From: Variovorax sp.
GTDB taxonomy: Bacteria; Pseudomonadota; Gammaproteobacteria; Burkholderiales; Burkholderiaceae_C
Assembly (NCBI GenBank): GCA_004210915.1
Contig: SEGS01000002.1
Span: forward strand, 62,001-126,000
DNA: 64,000 nt
Reading direction: 5' to 3'
Shown here: one piece after another, positions 53,129 to 62,356 of the stretch
Layout: the number at the start of each line of letters is the position of its first letter
Numbering within the stretch: the stretch's first letter is position 1
Translations under genes and position numbers: made by a program
The notes under the pieces: model-generated
What the model was told of the DNA's origin: nothing
Databases searched by the model: none
What the model saw: the letters and a program-made list of their open reading frames with translations, nothing else

Positions 53129-54700
53129 ATGCAAGAAAGCACTGAATGGGCCGAAGAACTGGCCGAACTTGCTAGCCGCCGCGCTGACGCGCAGCGCATG
53201 GGCGGTGACGAGGCGATAGAGAAATGGCGCACCGCCGGCCGGATGAACGCGCGCGAGCGCATTGACGCGCTGGTCGACCCGGGTTCGTTCCAGGAAATGG
53301 GCGCGCTGGCCGGAAAAGGCAAGTACGACGCCGAGGGGCGGCTGCAGTCCGTGACGCCTTCCACGCAGATCATGGGCCTGGCGCGCATCGACGCGCGCTC
53401 GACCGTCGTGGTGTCGGACGACTTCACGATTCGCGGAGGTTCGTCCGAGGCCGCCGTCGCTGAAAAGTGGATCTACGCCGACCGCTATGCCTACGAGTAC
53501 CGCAAGCCGCTGGTGCGCATGGTCGACACGGCGGGCGGCAGCGTAAAGTTGCTCAGGCAAATGGGCTACACCAAAATCCCGGGCTATGCGTTCCTGCCGG
53601 GCGCGGCACTTCTTGGTCGCTCGCCCGTCGTCGGCATTGCCATGGGCGCCTGCGCCGGCTTGGGCGCCATCCGGGCCGCGTCGGCGCACTTTTCCATCAT
53701 GCTCAAGGGCAAGAGCCAAGTCTTCGCCGGTGGGCCGCCCGTGGTCAAGCAGGCGCTAGGACAGGACATCGACAAGGAAACGCTGGGCGGCTATGACGTG
53801 CACCGCGTCAGCGGCGTGGTGCACAACGGCGTCGCCACCGAAGAGGAAGCCTTCGCGCTGGCCCGCCGCTTCCTGTCCTACCTGCCGGCCAACGTGTGGG
53901 AGGCGCCCCCCCGCGGACCGCGCGATGACCCGACTGTTCGCCAGGACGCTTGGCTCAACGATGCCATCCCCCGCGACAGACGCAAGGTGTTCGCGCCGCG
54001 CAAAATCCTGACGGCTCTGTTCGACCGCGATTCGGTGTTCGAAATGGCGCCGCATTTCGGCGCGTCGCTGCTGACCTGCTTCGCGCGGCTCGACGGTCTG
54101 GCGGTCGGCGTCATGATCAACAACCCCAGCGTTATGGGCGGCGCGCTGACCCGCGCCGCTTCGATCAAGATGGAGCGCTTCGTCGACCTTTGCGACACCT
54201 TCCACCTGCCTATCGTGAACCTGGTCGATCAGCCTGGCACCATGACCGGGCTGGAGGCCGAGCGCGACGGCACCATGTACGCCACGCTGCGCGCGGGGGC
54301 GGCGATCGAGCAGTCGTCCGTGCCTTGGTGCGCCATCGTGCTTAGGCGCTGCTTCGGCTTGGCCGGGGCCATGCTGAGCCCCAAGTTCGGCCCCGGCGGC
54401 ACCGCGCTGCCGCATCGCTTCGCTTGGCCTTCGGCGCGCTGGGGGTCGATTCCGATCGAGGGCGGCGTGGCCGCTGCCTACCGCAAGGAGTTGGCAGAAG
54501 CACCCGACCCCATGGCGCTGCGCGACCGCCTGGAAGCCGGCTACCACCAACTCAGCTCGCCGTTCCGCACCGCAGAGCGGTTCGGTGTCGTGGACGTCAT
54601 CGAACCGGCCACAACGCGTCCGCTGCTCTGCCGCTGGGCCGAAGACGCGCATGCGCTCGCTGCCCATTCGCTCGGCCCCAAGGGCCGGACCATGCGTTGA
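53129..54700 (+). CDS. Acyl-CoA carboxylase carboxyltransferase subunit, copy 2
   Basis: 523 residues from ATG 53129 behind GAGGAACCCG. Carboxyltransferase fold with RGGSSEAAVAEKWIYADRYA, GACAGLGAIRAASAHFSIM and LVDQPGTMTGLEAERDG. It is only distantly like copy 1 and follows the CoA-transferase by 8 bp. Either the carboxylase uses alternative acceptor subunits, or one copy works in reverse as a decarboxylase. No second biotin carboxylase exists in the cluster. Confidence 0.9.
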   Translation: MQESTEWAEELAELASRRADAQRMGGDEAIEKWRTAGRMNARERIDALVDPGSFQEMGALAGKGKYDAEGRLQSVTPSTQIMGLARIDARSTVVVSDDFTIRGGSSEAAVAEKWIYADRYAYEYRKPLVRMVDTAGGSVKLLRQMGYTKIPGYAFLPGAALLGRSPVVGIAMGACAGLGAIRAASAHFSIMLKGKSQVFAGGPPVVKQALGQDIDKETLGGYDVHRVSGVVHNGVATEEEAFALARRFLSYLPANVWEAPPRGPRDDPTVRQDAWLNDAIPRDRRKVFAPRKILTALFDRDSVFEMAPHFGASLLTCFARLDGLAVGVMINNPSVMGGALTRAASIKMERFVDLCDTFHLPIVNLVDQPGTMTGLEAERDGTMYATLRAGAAIEQSSVPWCAIVLRRCFGLAGAMLSPKFGPGGTALPHRFAWPSARWGSIPIEGGVAAAYRKELAEAPDPMALRDRLEAGYHQLSSPFRTAERFGVVDVIEPATTRPLLCRWAEDAHALAAHSLGPKGRTMR

Positions 54701-54804
54701 GTTCGCGGCCGCCGGCGATCAAGGAATTTCTTTCCTTCACCGATGGCAGGGGAGAAAGTCGCAGCTCGGCAAGCACGCGAACGGCAGATAGCTAAAGTCG
54801 CGAT

Positions 54805-55425
54805 ATGCGTGCCCCTGCCTCCCGTGGCAACTCTCCCTTCTCTGCCGCTGCCTCCAGCCCGCCGCTCGACGACTTTGTGGCCGCCATGGGCCGCTTGCTC
54901 GACACCCAGCAGCACGAGGCGGCGATCCTGCGCGATGGCGCGGTCCTGCTGCGCGCCTTGGTCGCGCAAGACGACTGGCTGCCCGCCGACTTCGCGTGCC
55001 CTCACCCGACGCGCTACCAGCAGTTCCTGCTGCATGCCGATCCGGCCGGCCGCTTCTCGGTCGTGAGCTTCGTCTGGGGTCCGGGCCAGGCTACGCCGGT
55101 GCACGACCACACGGTGTGGGGCCTGATCGGCATGCTGCGCGGCGCCGAGTACAGCCTACCCTATGCGCTGCAAGGCGATGCGGCAGTGCCGCAGGGCGAA
55201 GCGGTGCGCCTGGAGCCCGGCCGCGTCGAGGCGGTATCGCCCACCGTCGGCGATGTGCACCGCGTCCACAACGCTTTCGACGACCGCGTGTCGATCAGCA
55301 TCCACGTTTACGGCGCCGACATCGGCACCGTGCAGCGCCACACCTACCCGCCCGACGGCGGGCGCAAGACTTTCATCTCCGGCTACGCGAACGCGCGGCC
55401 CGCATCGCTTTCCCTTGCACCATGA
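54805..55425 (+). CDS. Thiol dioxygenase (cysteine / 3-mercaptopropionate type)
   Basis: 206 residues, cupin fold. Iron ligands His100 and His102 (PVHDHTVWG) and His152; the Ser165-His167-Tyr169 triad (SIHVY) matches cysteine dioxygenase spacing. Gln73 in RYQQFLL sits where eukaryotic CDO has the carboxylate-binding Arg60, which in bacteria marks the 3-mercaptopropionate (Gln) type. Oxidises a thiol to a sulfinate with O2. Overlaps a multi-rhodanese gene by 4 bp. Confidence 0.88.
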   Translation: MRAPASRGNSPFSAAASSPPLDDFVAAMGRLLDTQQHEAAILRDGAVLLRALVAQDDWLPADFACPHPTRYQQFLLHADPAGRFSVVSFVWGPGQATPVHDHTVWGLIGMLRGAEYSLPYALQGDAAVPQGEAVRLEPGRVEAVSPTVGDVHRVHNAFDDRVSISIHVYGADIGTVQRHTYPPDGGRKTFISGYANARPASLSLAP

Positions 55426-57029
55426 CAGACATCGCTTCCATTTCCTTCGAGGCCCTGCGCGCGCGGCTTCTTGCCCGCGACGAAACCGCCCTGCTCGACC
55501 TGCGCGAGGAAGACCCGTTCGCGCAGGCGCATCCGCTCTGGGCGGCCAATCTGCCGCTGTCGCGCATCGAGATCGACGCCTGGCGGCGCATCCCGCGGCG
55601 CGACACCTTCATCGTGCTCTACGGCGAACACGACGGCGAAGACCTGGTGCCGCGCGCGGCACGCACGTTGGCCGCGCTGGGCTATACCAACCTGCACGCG
55701 CTGGCGGGCGGGCTCGACGGCTGGCGCACGGCCGGCGGCGAGCTGTTCCGCGACGTCAACGTGCCGAGCAAGTCCTTCGGCGAACTGGTCGAGCACGAGC
55801 GCGCGACGCCCTCGCTGCCAGCCGAGGAAGTGCAGGCGCTGGTGGACGCCGGTGCCGATGTGGTGGTGCTCGATGCGCGCCGCTTCGATGAATACCAGAC
55901 CATGAGCATCCCGACCGCGATCAGCGTGCCCGGCGCCGAACTGGTTCTGCGCGTGCGCGACCTGGCGCCCGACCCGGCCACGCGCGTGATCGTGAACTGC
56001 GCCGGACGCACGCGCAGCATCATCGGCACGCAATCGCTGGTGAATGCCGGCATCCCGAACCCGGTGGCGGCGCTGCGCAACGGCACCATCGGCTGGAAGC
56101 TGGCGGGCCAGGTGCTCGACCACGGCGCCGCGCGGCGCCCACCAGCGACGCCCACCGAAGCGACCCGGCAACAGGCCGTGGCCGACGCGCGGCGCGTGGC
56201 CGACCGCGCCGGCGTGCGCTGGATTTCGCGCGAAGACGCGGGCCGCCTCGAGGCGCCCAACCGCACCACCTACCGCTTCGACGTGCGCACGCCCGAAGAG
56301 TACGAGGCCGGCCACCTGCCGGGCTTCGCCAGCGCGCCGGGCGGCCAGCTGGTGCAGGAGACCGATCACCCCGTGCCGGTGCGCGGTGCGCGCATCGTGC
56401 TGGCCGACGACGATGGCGTGCGCGCCGCGATGACGGGCTCGTGGCTCGCACAGATGGGCTGGGAGGTGTACGCGCTCGAACCCGCGCCATCGACGGCTTT
56501 CAGCGAGCCCGGCACGCCCACGCCCTGGCTGCCCGCACCGCCCGAGGTCGACGAGATCGCACCCGCGGTGCTCGCCGCCCTGCTGGAGAACGGCGACGCG
56601 GCGCTGATCGACGTCACCGCCAGCGCCAACCATGTGAAAGGCCACATTCCCGGTGCGTGGTTTGCGATCCGCGCGCAACTCGCGCAGGCGCTCGACCGCA
56701 TGCCGCCCGCGACACGCTACGTGCTCACCTGCGGCAGCAGCCTGCTCGCGCGACATGCCGCCGCCGACCTTCGTGCGCTGCTCGACGCCCGCGGCGCAGC
56801 CGACACCGAGGTGCGCGTGCTGGCGGGCGGCACCGCGGCCTGGATCGCGGCGGGTCTGCCGCTGGCAGAAGGCGAAGCGCGCCTGGCGACACCGCGCACC
56901 GACCGCTACCGGCGGCCCTACGAAGGCACGGACGCGTCAGCCGAAGCCATGCAGGCCTACCTGGACTGGGAATACGGTCTGGTCGCGCAGCTGGCCAGGG
57001 ACGGCACCCACCACTTCAACGTCATCTGA
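55422..57029 (+). CDS. Four-domain rhodanese
   Basis: 535 residues with about four rhodanese-like domains of roughly 110-130 residues each. Only domains 2 (VIVNCAGRTRS) and 4 (VLTCGSSLLA) keep the active-site Cys; domains 1 (IVLYGEHD) and 3 (IVLADDDG) have lost it. Translationally coupled to the thiol dioxygenase (ATGA), so it probably processes the sulfur product. Also a good candidate for sulfite/sulfane transfer. Confidence 0.9.
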   Translation: MTDIASISFEALRARLLARDETALLDLREEDPFAQAHPLWAANLPLSRIEIDAWRRIPRRDTFIVLYGEHDGEDLVPRAARTLAALGYTNLHALAGGLDGWRTAGGELFRDVNVPSKSFGELVEHERATPSLPAEEVQALVDAGADVVVLDARRFDEYQTMSIPTAISVPGAELVLRVRDLAPDPATRVIVNCAGRTRSIIGTQSLVNAGIPNPVAALRNGTIGWKLAGQVLDHGAARRPPATPTEATRQQAVADARRVADRAGVRWISREDAGRLEAPNRTTYRFDVRTPEEYEAGHLPGFASAPGGQLVQETDHPVPVRGARIVLADDDGVRAAMTGSWLAQMGWEVYALEPAPSTAFSEPGTPTPWLPAPPEVDEIAPAVLAALLENGDAALIDVTASANHVKGHIPGAWFAIRAQLAQALDRMPPATRYVLTCGSSLLARHAAADLRALLDARGAADTEVRVLAGGTAAWIAAGLPLAEGEARLATPRTDRYRRPYEGTDASAEAMQAYLDWEYGLVAQLARDGTHHFNVI

Positions 57030-57053
57030 ACCCTCCGGCGGAGCGCGGCCGCT

Positions 57054-57503
57054 TCAGGCGGCAGGCGCGGCAGCAGGGACAGGCCGCTGCACGTTGACGA
57101 CGGTCGCCTGCATCAGCGCTACCACCTTGTAGTCGGTCGCGTCGCCGACGAAGGCGCGCACCTCACCCGTGCAGACGGTGAGCAGTTTTCCCGCGCTCTG
57201 CACGCGCCCGACGGCCAGGAAGCGATCGCCGATCGCGGGCCGGACGAAGTTGGTCTTGAATTCGGCGGTCACCACTTCGGCACCGGGCGCTGCCTTCGTG
57301 AGCGCCGCGTAGCCGCAGGCGCTGTCGACGATGCTGGTGACGGCACCCGCATGCACGTAGCCATGCTGTTGCGACAGGCTCATGGAAAAAGGGAGTTCGA
57401 TGTGCACTTCGCCATCGGCCACCTTCACGAGCCGTGCGCCAAGTGTGGCCATCAAGCCCTGGGCGTCGAAACTGGCGGCGATGCGTTGGTGGCGTGCATT
57501 CAT
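57054..57503 (-). CDS. PaaI-type hotdog thioesterase
   Basis: 149 residues with GYVHAGAVTSIVDSACGYAA, the PaaI/YbgC hotdog motif with the catalytic acidic residue after the helix. Hydrolyses an acyl-CoA; substrate unknown. Start ATG 57503. Convergent with the rhodanese gene. The region between its stop and the rhodanese has no terminator-like T run. Confidence 0.88.
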   Translation of the reverse strand: MNARHQRIAASFDAQGLMATLGARLVKVADGEVHIELPFSMSLSQQHGYVHAGAVTSIVDSACGYAALTKAAPGAEVVTAEFKTNFVRPAIGDRFLAVGRVQSAGKLLTVCTGEVRAFVGDATDYKVVALMQATVVNVQRPVPAAAPAA

Positions 57504-57639
57504 GGTCCGCCGACTTTAGCCGCGAGCCGACCGGCGCGATGCAATCACCGCGAGGCCGACGCTGCGAGGAATCCTGCCCCACGGCCTACAAAAATCCCTG
57601 CGCGGAACTTCTAGCGTTGCGTTTTCAAAGGAGATACCC

Positions 57640-57855
57640 ATGACTTCCAACGGCAACACGCCATCGACCGCCACCGAACGCATCGACATCCAGTCCGACC
57701 AGTCGCTGGCCGACTGGTCGAAGCGCCTCGACACCACATCCGAACAGTTGAAGACCGCCGTGGCTGAAGTCGGCGACGCAGCCACCGACGTGGAGCTGTA
57801 CCTGAAGGGCACGCGCAGCAGCACCAATGACACCCGCGTCGACAACGCGGGCTGA
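57640..57855 (+). CDS. DUF3606 small protein
   Basis: 71 residues; ADWSKRLDTTSEQLKTAVAEVGDAATDVELYLKG matches the DUF3606 pattern. Preceded by AAAGGAGAT at a good distance. Function unknown; such proteins are abundant in soil proteobacteria and often appear with stress genes. Followed by a perfect 7-bp inverted repeat. Confidence 0.8.
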   Translation: MTSNGNTPSTATERIDIQSDQSLADWSKRLDTTSEQLKTAVAEVGDAATDVELYLKGTRSSTNDTRVDNAG

Positions 57856-57863
57856 TGATCCAA

Positions 57864-57882
57864 CGCCCGCTGTTCGCGGGCG
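57864..57882. terminator. Hairpin between convergent small genes
   Basis: CGCCCGC-TGTTC-GCGGGCG, perfect 7-bp stem, between the DUF3606 stop and the converging gene's stop. There is no T run, so it is a possible but weak terminator. Confidence 0.5.
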
Positions 57883-57883
57883 C

Positions 57884-58183
57884 TCAGGCTTCACCGTCAG
57901 AGTAGCCCTCTTCCCGCTGGGCGCGGGATTCCTCTTTCTTCTGCGAGATGGCCGGGTCCGTCTTCTTGACGTCCGGCCCGGCGCCGGTCTGGCCCCACAT
58001 GCCAGTGACCGGCTTGTAGTCGGCTTGGCGCTCGCGCTCGTCGTCCTTTCGGAGCGCTTCGCGGAACTCGGGGGACTTCATCGCCTCGGCTTTCGTCTCT
58101 TCCGCTTTTTTCACATCTTCGGCGCTCGGCGGCACGGGTGCGGGCGGCACGAAGCGGGTGCGGGTGCGGTCGTCGGCGCTCAT
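57884..58183 (-). CDS. Small hydrophilic protein of unknown function
   Basis: 99 residues, highly charged (many Glu, Lys, Arg), no membrane segment, likely disordered. Start ATG 58183 overlaps the upstream gene's stop by 4 bp, arguing for real translation. Not recognised as a known family. Confidence 0.65.
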   Translation of the reverse strand: MSADDRTRTRFVPPAPVPPSAEDVKKAEETKAEAMKSPEFREALRKDDERERQADYKPVTGMWGQTGAGPDVKKTDPAISQKKEESRAQREEGYSDGEA

Positions 58184-58398
58184 GGCTTGGGCACCGCGCG
58201 CGTCACGCTCACCGACACCGGATCGCTGGCAGGAAATGATTCCTCGATGCCGTGGTCGAGGGCATCTTCGGTCGGCTCTTCAGTCACCGCCGCCGTCGCG
58301 CTCGGGGGCGGAGTGCCGTGGCTCTCTGCGGTGGGAAACGGGAACGGCTCGGTGGAGGAGGCTACCTTCGCCTTGGTTCGCTGCAGCGTGGTGGTCAT
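58180..58398 (-). CDS. Small protein with ESFPASDP motif
   Basis: 72 residues from ATG 58398 behind GGAGTCTTG. The motif DHGIEESFPASDPVSVS is shared by many small hypothetical proteins of soil proteobacteria. Rest is Pro/Ser/Thr-rich and probably disordered. First gene of a two-gene unit; function unknown. Confidence 0.7.
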   Translation of the reverse strand: MTTTLQRTKAKVASSTEPFPFPTAESHGTPPPSATAAVTEEPTEDALDHGIEESFPASDPVSVSVTRAVPKP

Positions 58399-58485
58399 GC
58401 GCAAGACTCCTTGTGAATGTCAATGCAACAGACTGCCCCAAGGCGTCCTGCGCCGGTGGTGCGCGGCAGCGAACAAGCGTGTAGG

Positions 58486-59388
58486 TCAACGGCTTGGCCG
58501 CGCGCTCGCTGCCTGGATCAACGCGGGCAACTCACCTGAAAGTTCGCGCGCCAGGTAACCGAGCGGCCCGTGCCGGCGCGCGAGCGAGCGCCCGGCCTGC
58601 GCATGCAGCGCCACGCCACGTGCGCAGGCGGGCAGCGGTGCCATGCCTCTAGCGGCCAGCCCGCCGATGATCCCGGCCAGGGTGTCACCCGAGCCCGAGG
58701 TCGCGAGCCCGACGCTGCCGCCTTCGAAGCACCAGACCTCGCCATCGGGCGTCGCGATGAAGGTCGACGCGCCCTTGAAGGCGACGCAGGCGTTCCAGCG
58801 CGAGGCCGCTTCCAGGGCCGTGGCAGCCGGGTCGGCACAAACCTCGTCCTTCGACCGCCCGAGGAGGTGCGCCATCTCACCGGCGTGCGGCGTCAGGATC
58901 ACGGGCTGCGCGAACGCGCCATGCCGGACGACCGACATGGCGATCGCGTCGAGCACCACCGTGCTGCTTGAGAACATCGGCAGCGCCGCGCGCAAGAAAG
59001 CCATGCTGCGCTTCTCGTCCAGCATGCCCGGGCCGATGACCACGGCATCCACCGCATCGGCCAGCGATTCGAGCCGCGCAACGCCGCGTGCCTGCAGCGC
59101 ACCGCCCACGCTCTCTGCCATCGGGATCACGCGCGCTTCGGGAATGGCGAACGCCAGCCCGAGGGCAATGCCCCGCGGCGCGGCCACCGTCAGCTTGCCC
59201 GCGCCGGCACGCAGCGCGGCCACGGCCGCCAACAGCGCCGCGCCCGGGACCTCTTCGCTGCCTGCGATCACCAGCACCCGGCCGCGCGATTCCTTGTCCG
59301 CCTCGTTGCCGTGGTCAGGCAGCGGCCAGCGCGCTAGCGCCTTCGCGTCGAGCGGGCGCGGCCGCAAAGGGGCGCGATCGGCAGGCAT
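58486..59388 (-). CDS. nnrD: ADP-dependent (S)-NAD(P)H-hydrate dehydratase
   Basis: 300 residues from ATG 59388, ribokinase-like fold. RGRVLVIAGSEEVPGAALLA near residue 35, LTPHAGEMAHLLGRSKDEV and SGSGDTLAGIIGGLAARGM with the catalytic Asp are the NnrD signature. It repairs damaged NAD(P)HX using ADP. The epimerase domain (NnrE) is not fused. Its start shares a base with the phosphatase stop (TGATG). Confidence 0.92.
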   Translation of the reverse strand: MPADRAPLRPRPLDAKALARWPLPDHGNEADKESRGRVLVIAGSEEVPGAALLAAVAALRAGAGKLTVAAPRGIALGLAFAIPEARVIPMAESVGGALQARGVARLESLADAVDAVVIGPGMLDEKRSMAFLRAALPMFSSSTVVLDAIAMSVVRHGAFAQPVILTPHAGEMAHLLGRSKDEVCADPAATALEAASRWNACVAFKGASTFIATPDGEVWCFEGGSVGLATSGSGDTLAGIIGGLAARGMAPLPACARGVALHAQAGRSLARRHGPLGYLARELSGELPALIQAASARPSR

Positions 59389-60146
59389 CAGGGTTTCGCA
59401 GCGGCTGGTTGATCGGGCGCCGTGGTGACCGGGGTCGCCGCAGCCTCGAGCGGGGCGATGAAATTGACCAGCGCCAGCCGAAGCGCGCGGTCGGCGTCGG
59501 GCTCCTCGGCCCTGAAAAGATAGGACGTCACGCCGCAGTTCGGCACATCGCCCTTGCGGTCGATCTCCAGGATCTGTTGCTCGTCCATCTGTTCGAGCAG
59601 ATAGCGCATGCAGTTGACGGTGACTTGGTGCGCAACCACCAGCACACGCCGCCCGGCGTATTCGCGGGTCACCATCTCGAGCAGGCTGCGAAGGCGCAGG
59701 ATCACGTCGCACCAGCTCTCGCCGCCCGGCGGACGAAAGTAGAACTTGCCGACATGCATGCGCTGCGCGTTAAGCTCGGGATGCTTCTGATGAATGCCGT
59801 GGGTGGTCAGCCGGTCGAGGATGCCGAACTCCTTCTCCCGCAGGCGCTCGTCGATGCGCACCGTGGCGTGCGACAGGCGGCCGCGCTCGCGAATGCAGCG
59901 CGCCGTTTCGCGCGCCCGCAGGTACGGTGAGCACAGCACCACTTCAGGTTGTTCGTCGGGGCCGAGCGATCCGAACCAGTCGCCCAGCGCCTCGGATTGC
60001 GCAATGCCGAGATCGGACAGCGGCACGTCGATGTCGCGCCAGGCCAGGTCGATCATTGGGAGTCCGCCCGATTCGGCCGCGTCGCGCGCCACGTTGCCGG
60101 CACTCTGCCCGTGCCGGACGATCCAGAGGGTGTCAGGCCAGTTCAG
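59388..60146 (-). CDS. Histidine phosphatase family protein, CTG start
   Basis: 252 residues if started at CTG 60146. The catalytic RHG motif is in TLWIVRHGQSAGN (around residues 6-18), which lies upstream of the first conventional start (GTG 60092); no ATG, GTG or TTG precedes it in frame. The CTG overlaps the previous stop (CTGA), the coupling geometry seen elsewhere in this window. Second catalytic His in VVAHQVTVNCM. Substrate unknown; mutase-type phosphatase. Confidence 0.8.
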   Translation of the reverse strand: MNWPDTLWIVRHGQSAGNVARDAAESGGLPMIDLAWRDIDVPLSDLGIAQSEALGDWFGSLGPDEQPEVVLCSPYLRARETARCIRERGRLSHATVRIDERLREKEFGILDRLTTHGIHQKHPELNAQRMHVGKFYFRPPGGESWCDVILRLRSLLEMVTREYAGRRVLVVAHQVTVNCMRYLLEQMDEQQILEIDRKGDVPNCGVTSYLFRAEEPDADRALRLALVNFIAPLEAAATPVTTAPDQPAAAKP

Positions 60147-60397
60147 AAGCGCCCCTGGCCTTCGCCTGTTCGATCGTGGGCCCAGCGCATCGCCTGTTGC
60201 TCGGCGTGGCGCCAGGCTTCTGCAGCCGACGCATACGCGTCCGTGTCTTCAGGCAGTGGCACAGGCTCTGCGCCCGCGGCGCCCGACAGGTAGCGCACGC
60301 GTGGCATGAAGGCGCCTGTCGGCATCTCGGTCACGGTCAGTGCGAACTCGAGGCCTTCGTAGCGGAAGGTGGTTTCGCCAGGGGGTTTGAGGTCCAT
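60143..60397 (-). CDS. Small protein of unknown function
   Basis: 84 residues, start ATG 60397 behind AAAGGACG. Contains an FRYEGLEFALTVTEMPTGAF segment that looks like a beta-rich small domain and an Ala/His-rich C-terminal helix. Not recognised. Translationally coupled to the phosphatase gene. Confidence 0.7.
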   Translation of the reverse strand: MDLKPPGETTFRYEGLEFALTVTEMPTGAFMPRVRYLSGAAGAEPVPLPEDTDAYASAAEAWRHAEQQAMRWAHDRTGEGQGRF

Positions 60398-60556
60398 CGT
60401 CCGTCCTTTCAGGGCTCCGATGGTGGCCCGCAGCCCTCCGCTGCGGCCCGAAGAGGATCGACCGTGCGCGTGCAGGACGAAGGCGCATTTCAGGCGAGCG
60501 CGGAGTGGATCGATCTATGGTTGAGCCTGATCTACATTCCGCTGCGGCAGCCGCGC

Positions 60557-60576
60557 AAGGTGCTGCGCAGCACCTT
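60557..60576. promoter_or_regulatory. 20-bp perfect palindrome before DUF421 gene
   Basis: AAGGTGCTGCGCAGCACCTT reads identically on both strands. It lies 18 bp upstream of the chosen start of the DUF421 gene. If the true start is upstream (60505 or 60520) it would be inside the coding region. Confidence 0.6.
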
Positions 60577-60594
60577 CACTCCACACATCACGCC

Positions 60595-61293
60595 ATGGTG
60601 ACGCCCTTCGATCCCGCCAGACTGTTCTTCAACGACGTGTCGTTCGCGTTCCTGAGCGAGGTCGCGCTGCGTACCGCCTTCGCATACATCGCGGTGTTTC
60701 TGTTCCTCAAATTCAGCGGGCGCCGGGGCGTGCGGCAACTGTCCCTGTTCGAGCTGGTGGTGATCCTGACCCTCGGCTCGGCCGCTGGCGACGTCTCCTT
60801 CTATGAGGATGTTCCCGTCGTCCCGGTGGCGATGGTCTTCACCACCCTGCTGATCCTGTATCGGCTCACGACCTTCGTGATTGCGCGGAGCAAGCGGATC
60901 GAAGCGTGGATGGACGGAAAACCCGTCACCGTCATCGAGGACGGCCTCTACAAGCTGGACTCCCTCGAAGGCTTGAACATGTCTTCATCCGAGCTGTTCA
61001 TGGAGCTTCGCCAAAAAGGCGTCGAGCATCTCGGGCAGGTCCGCCTGGCCATCCTCGAGACCGACGGGGATGTGAGCCTCTATTTCTTCGAGCCCGAGGA
61101 TGTGCGCCCCGGCCTGTCGGTGCTGCCACCTGCTCATCGCAAGGTCGTGGAGGAGGCACCGTCGAACGGCCTGTACTGCTGCATCCGTTGCGGCCTGCCC
61201 ACGCAACTGCAAGCGGGACAGCGTGGCACCTGTTCGCGTTGCAAGAAGAGCGATCGCTGGACAGAAGCACTCTCGCGGCAGCGCGTGCAATGA
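60595..61293 (+). CDS. DUF421 (YetF-like) membrane protein with zinc ribbon
   Basis: 232 residues from ATG 60595 (upstream starts at 60505/60520 are possible). Three N-terminal membrane helices, then the DUF421 domain (MDGKPVTVIEDGLYKLDSLEG, LNMSSSELFMELRQKGVEHL). The C-terminal about 30 residues contain CCIRCG and CSRCKK, two CxxC pairs that could bind zinc. The palindrome at 60557 may control it. Confidence 0.85.
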   Translation: MVTPFDPARLFFNDVSFAFLSEVALRTAFAYIAVFLFLKFSGRRGVRQLSLFELVVILTLGSAAGDVSFYEDVPVVPVAMVFTTLLILYRLTTFVIARSKRIEAWMDGKPVTVIEDGLYKLDSLEGLNMSSSELFMELRQKGVEHLGQVRLAILETDGDVSLYFFEPEDVRPGLSVLPPAHRKVVEEAPSNGLYCCIRCGLPTQLQAGQRGTCSRCKKSDRWTEALSRQRVQ

Positions 61294-61318
61294 GCCAAGA
61301 GCAATCAGGCCGGTAGCC

Positions 61319-62290
<972 letters not shown>

Positions 62291-62356
62291 CCGCGGATGC
62301 TATGGCATGTGCCCGGAAATTGCTGCGGCGACGGCACGCCATGCCATGCGCCCCCC

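Noticed and set aside
57864..57882. Intrinsic terminator with confidence
   Set aside because: The stem is perfect but no T-tract follows on either strand, so it was kept only as a weak terminator.
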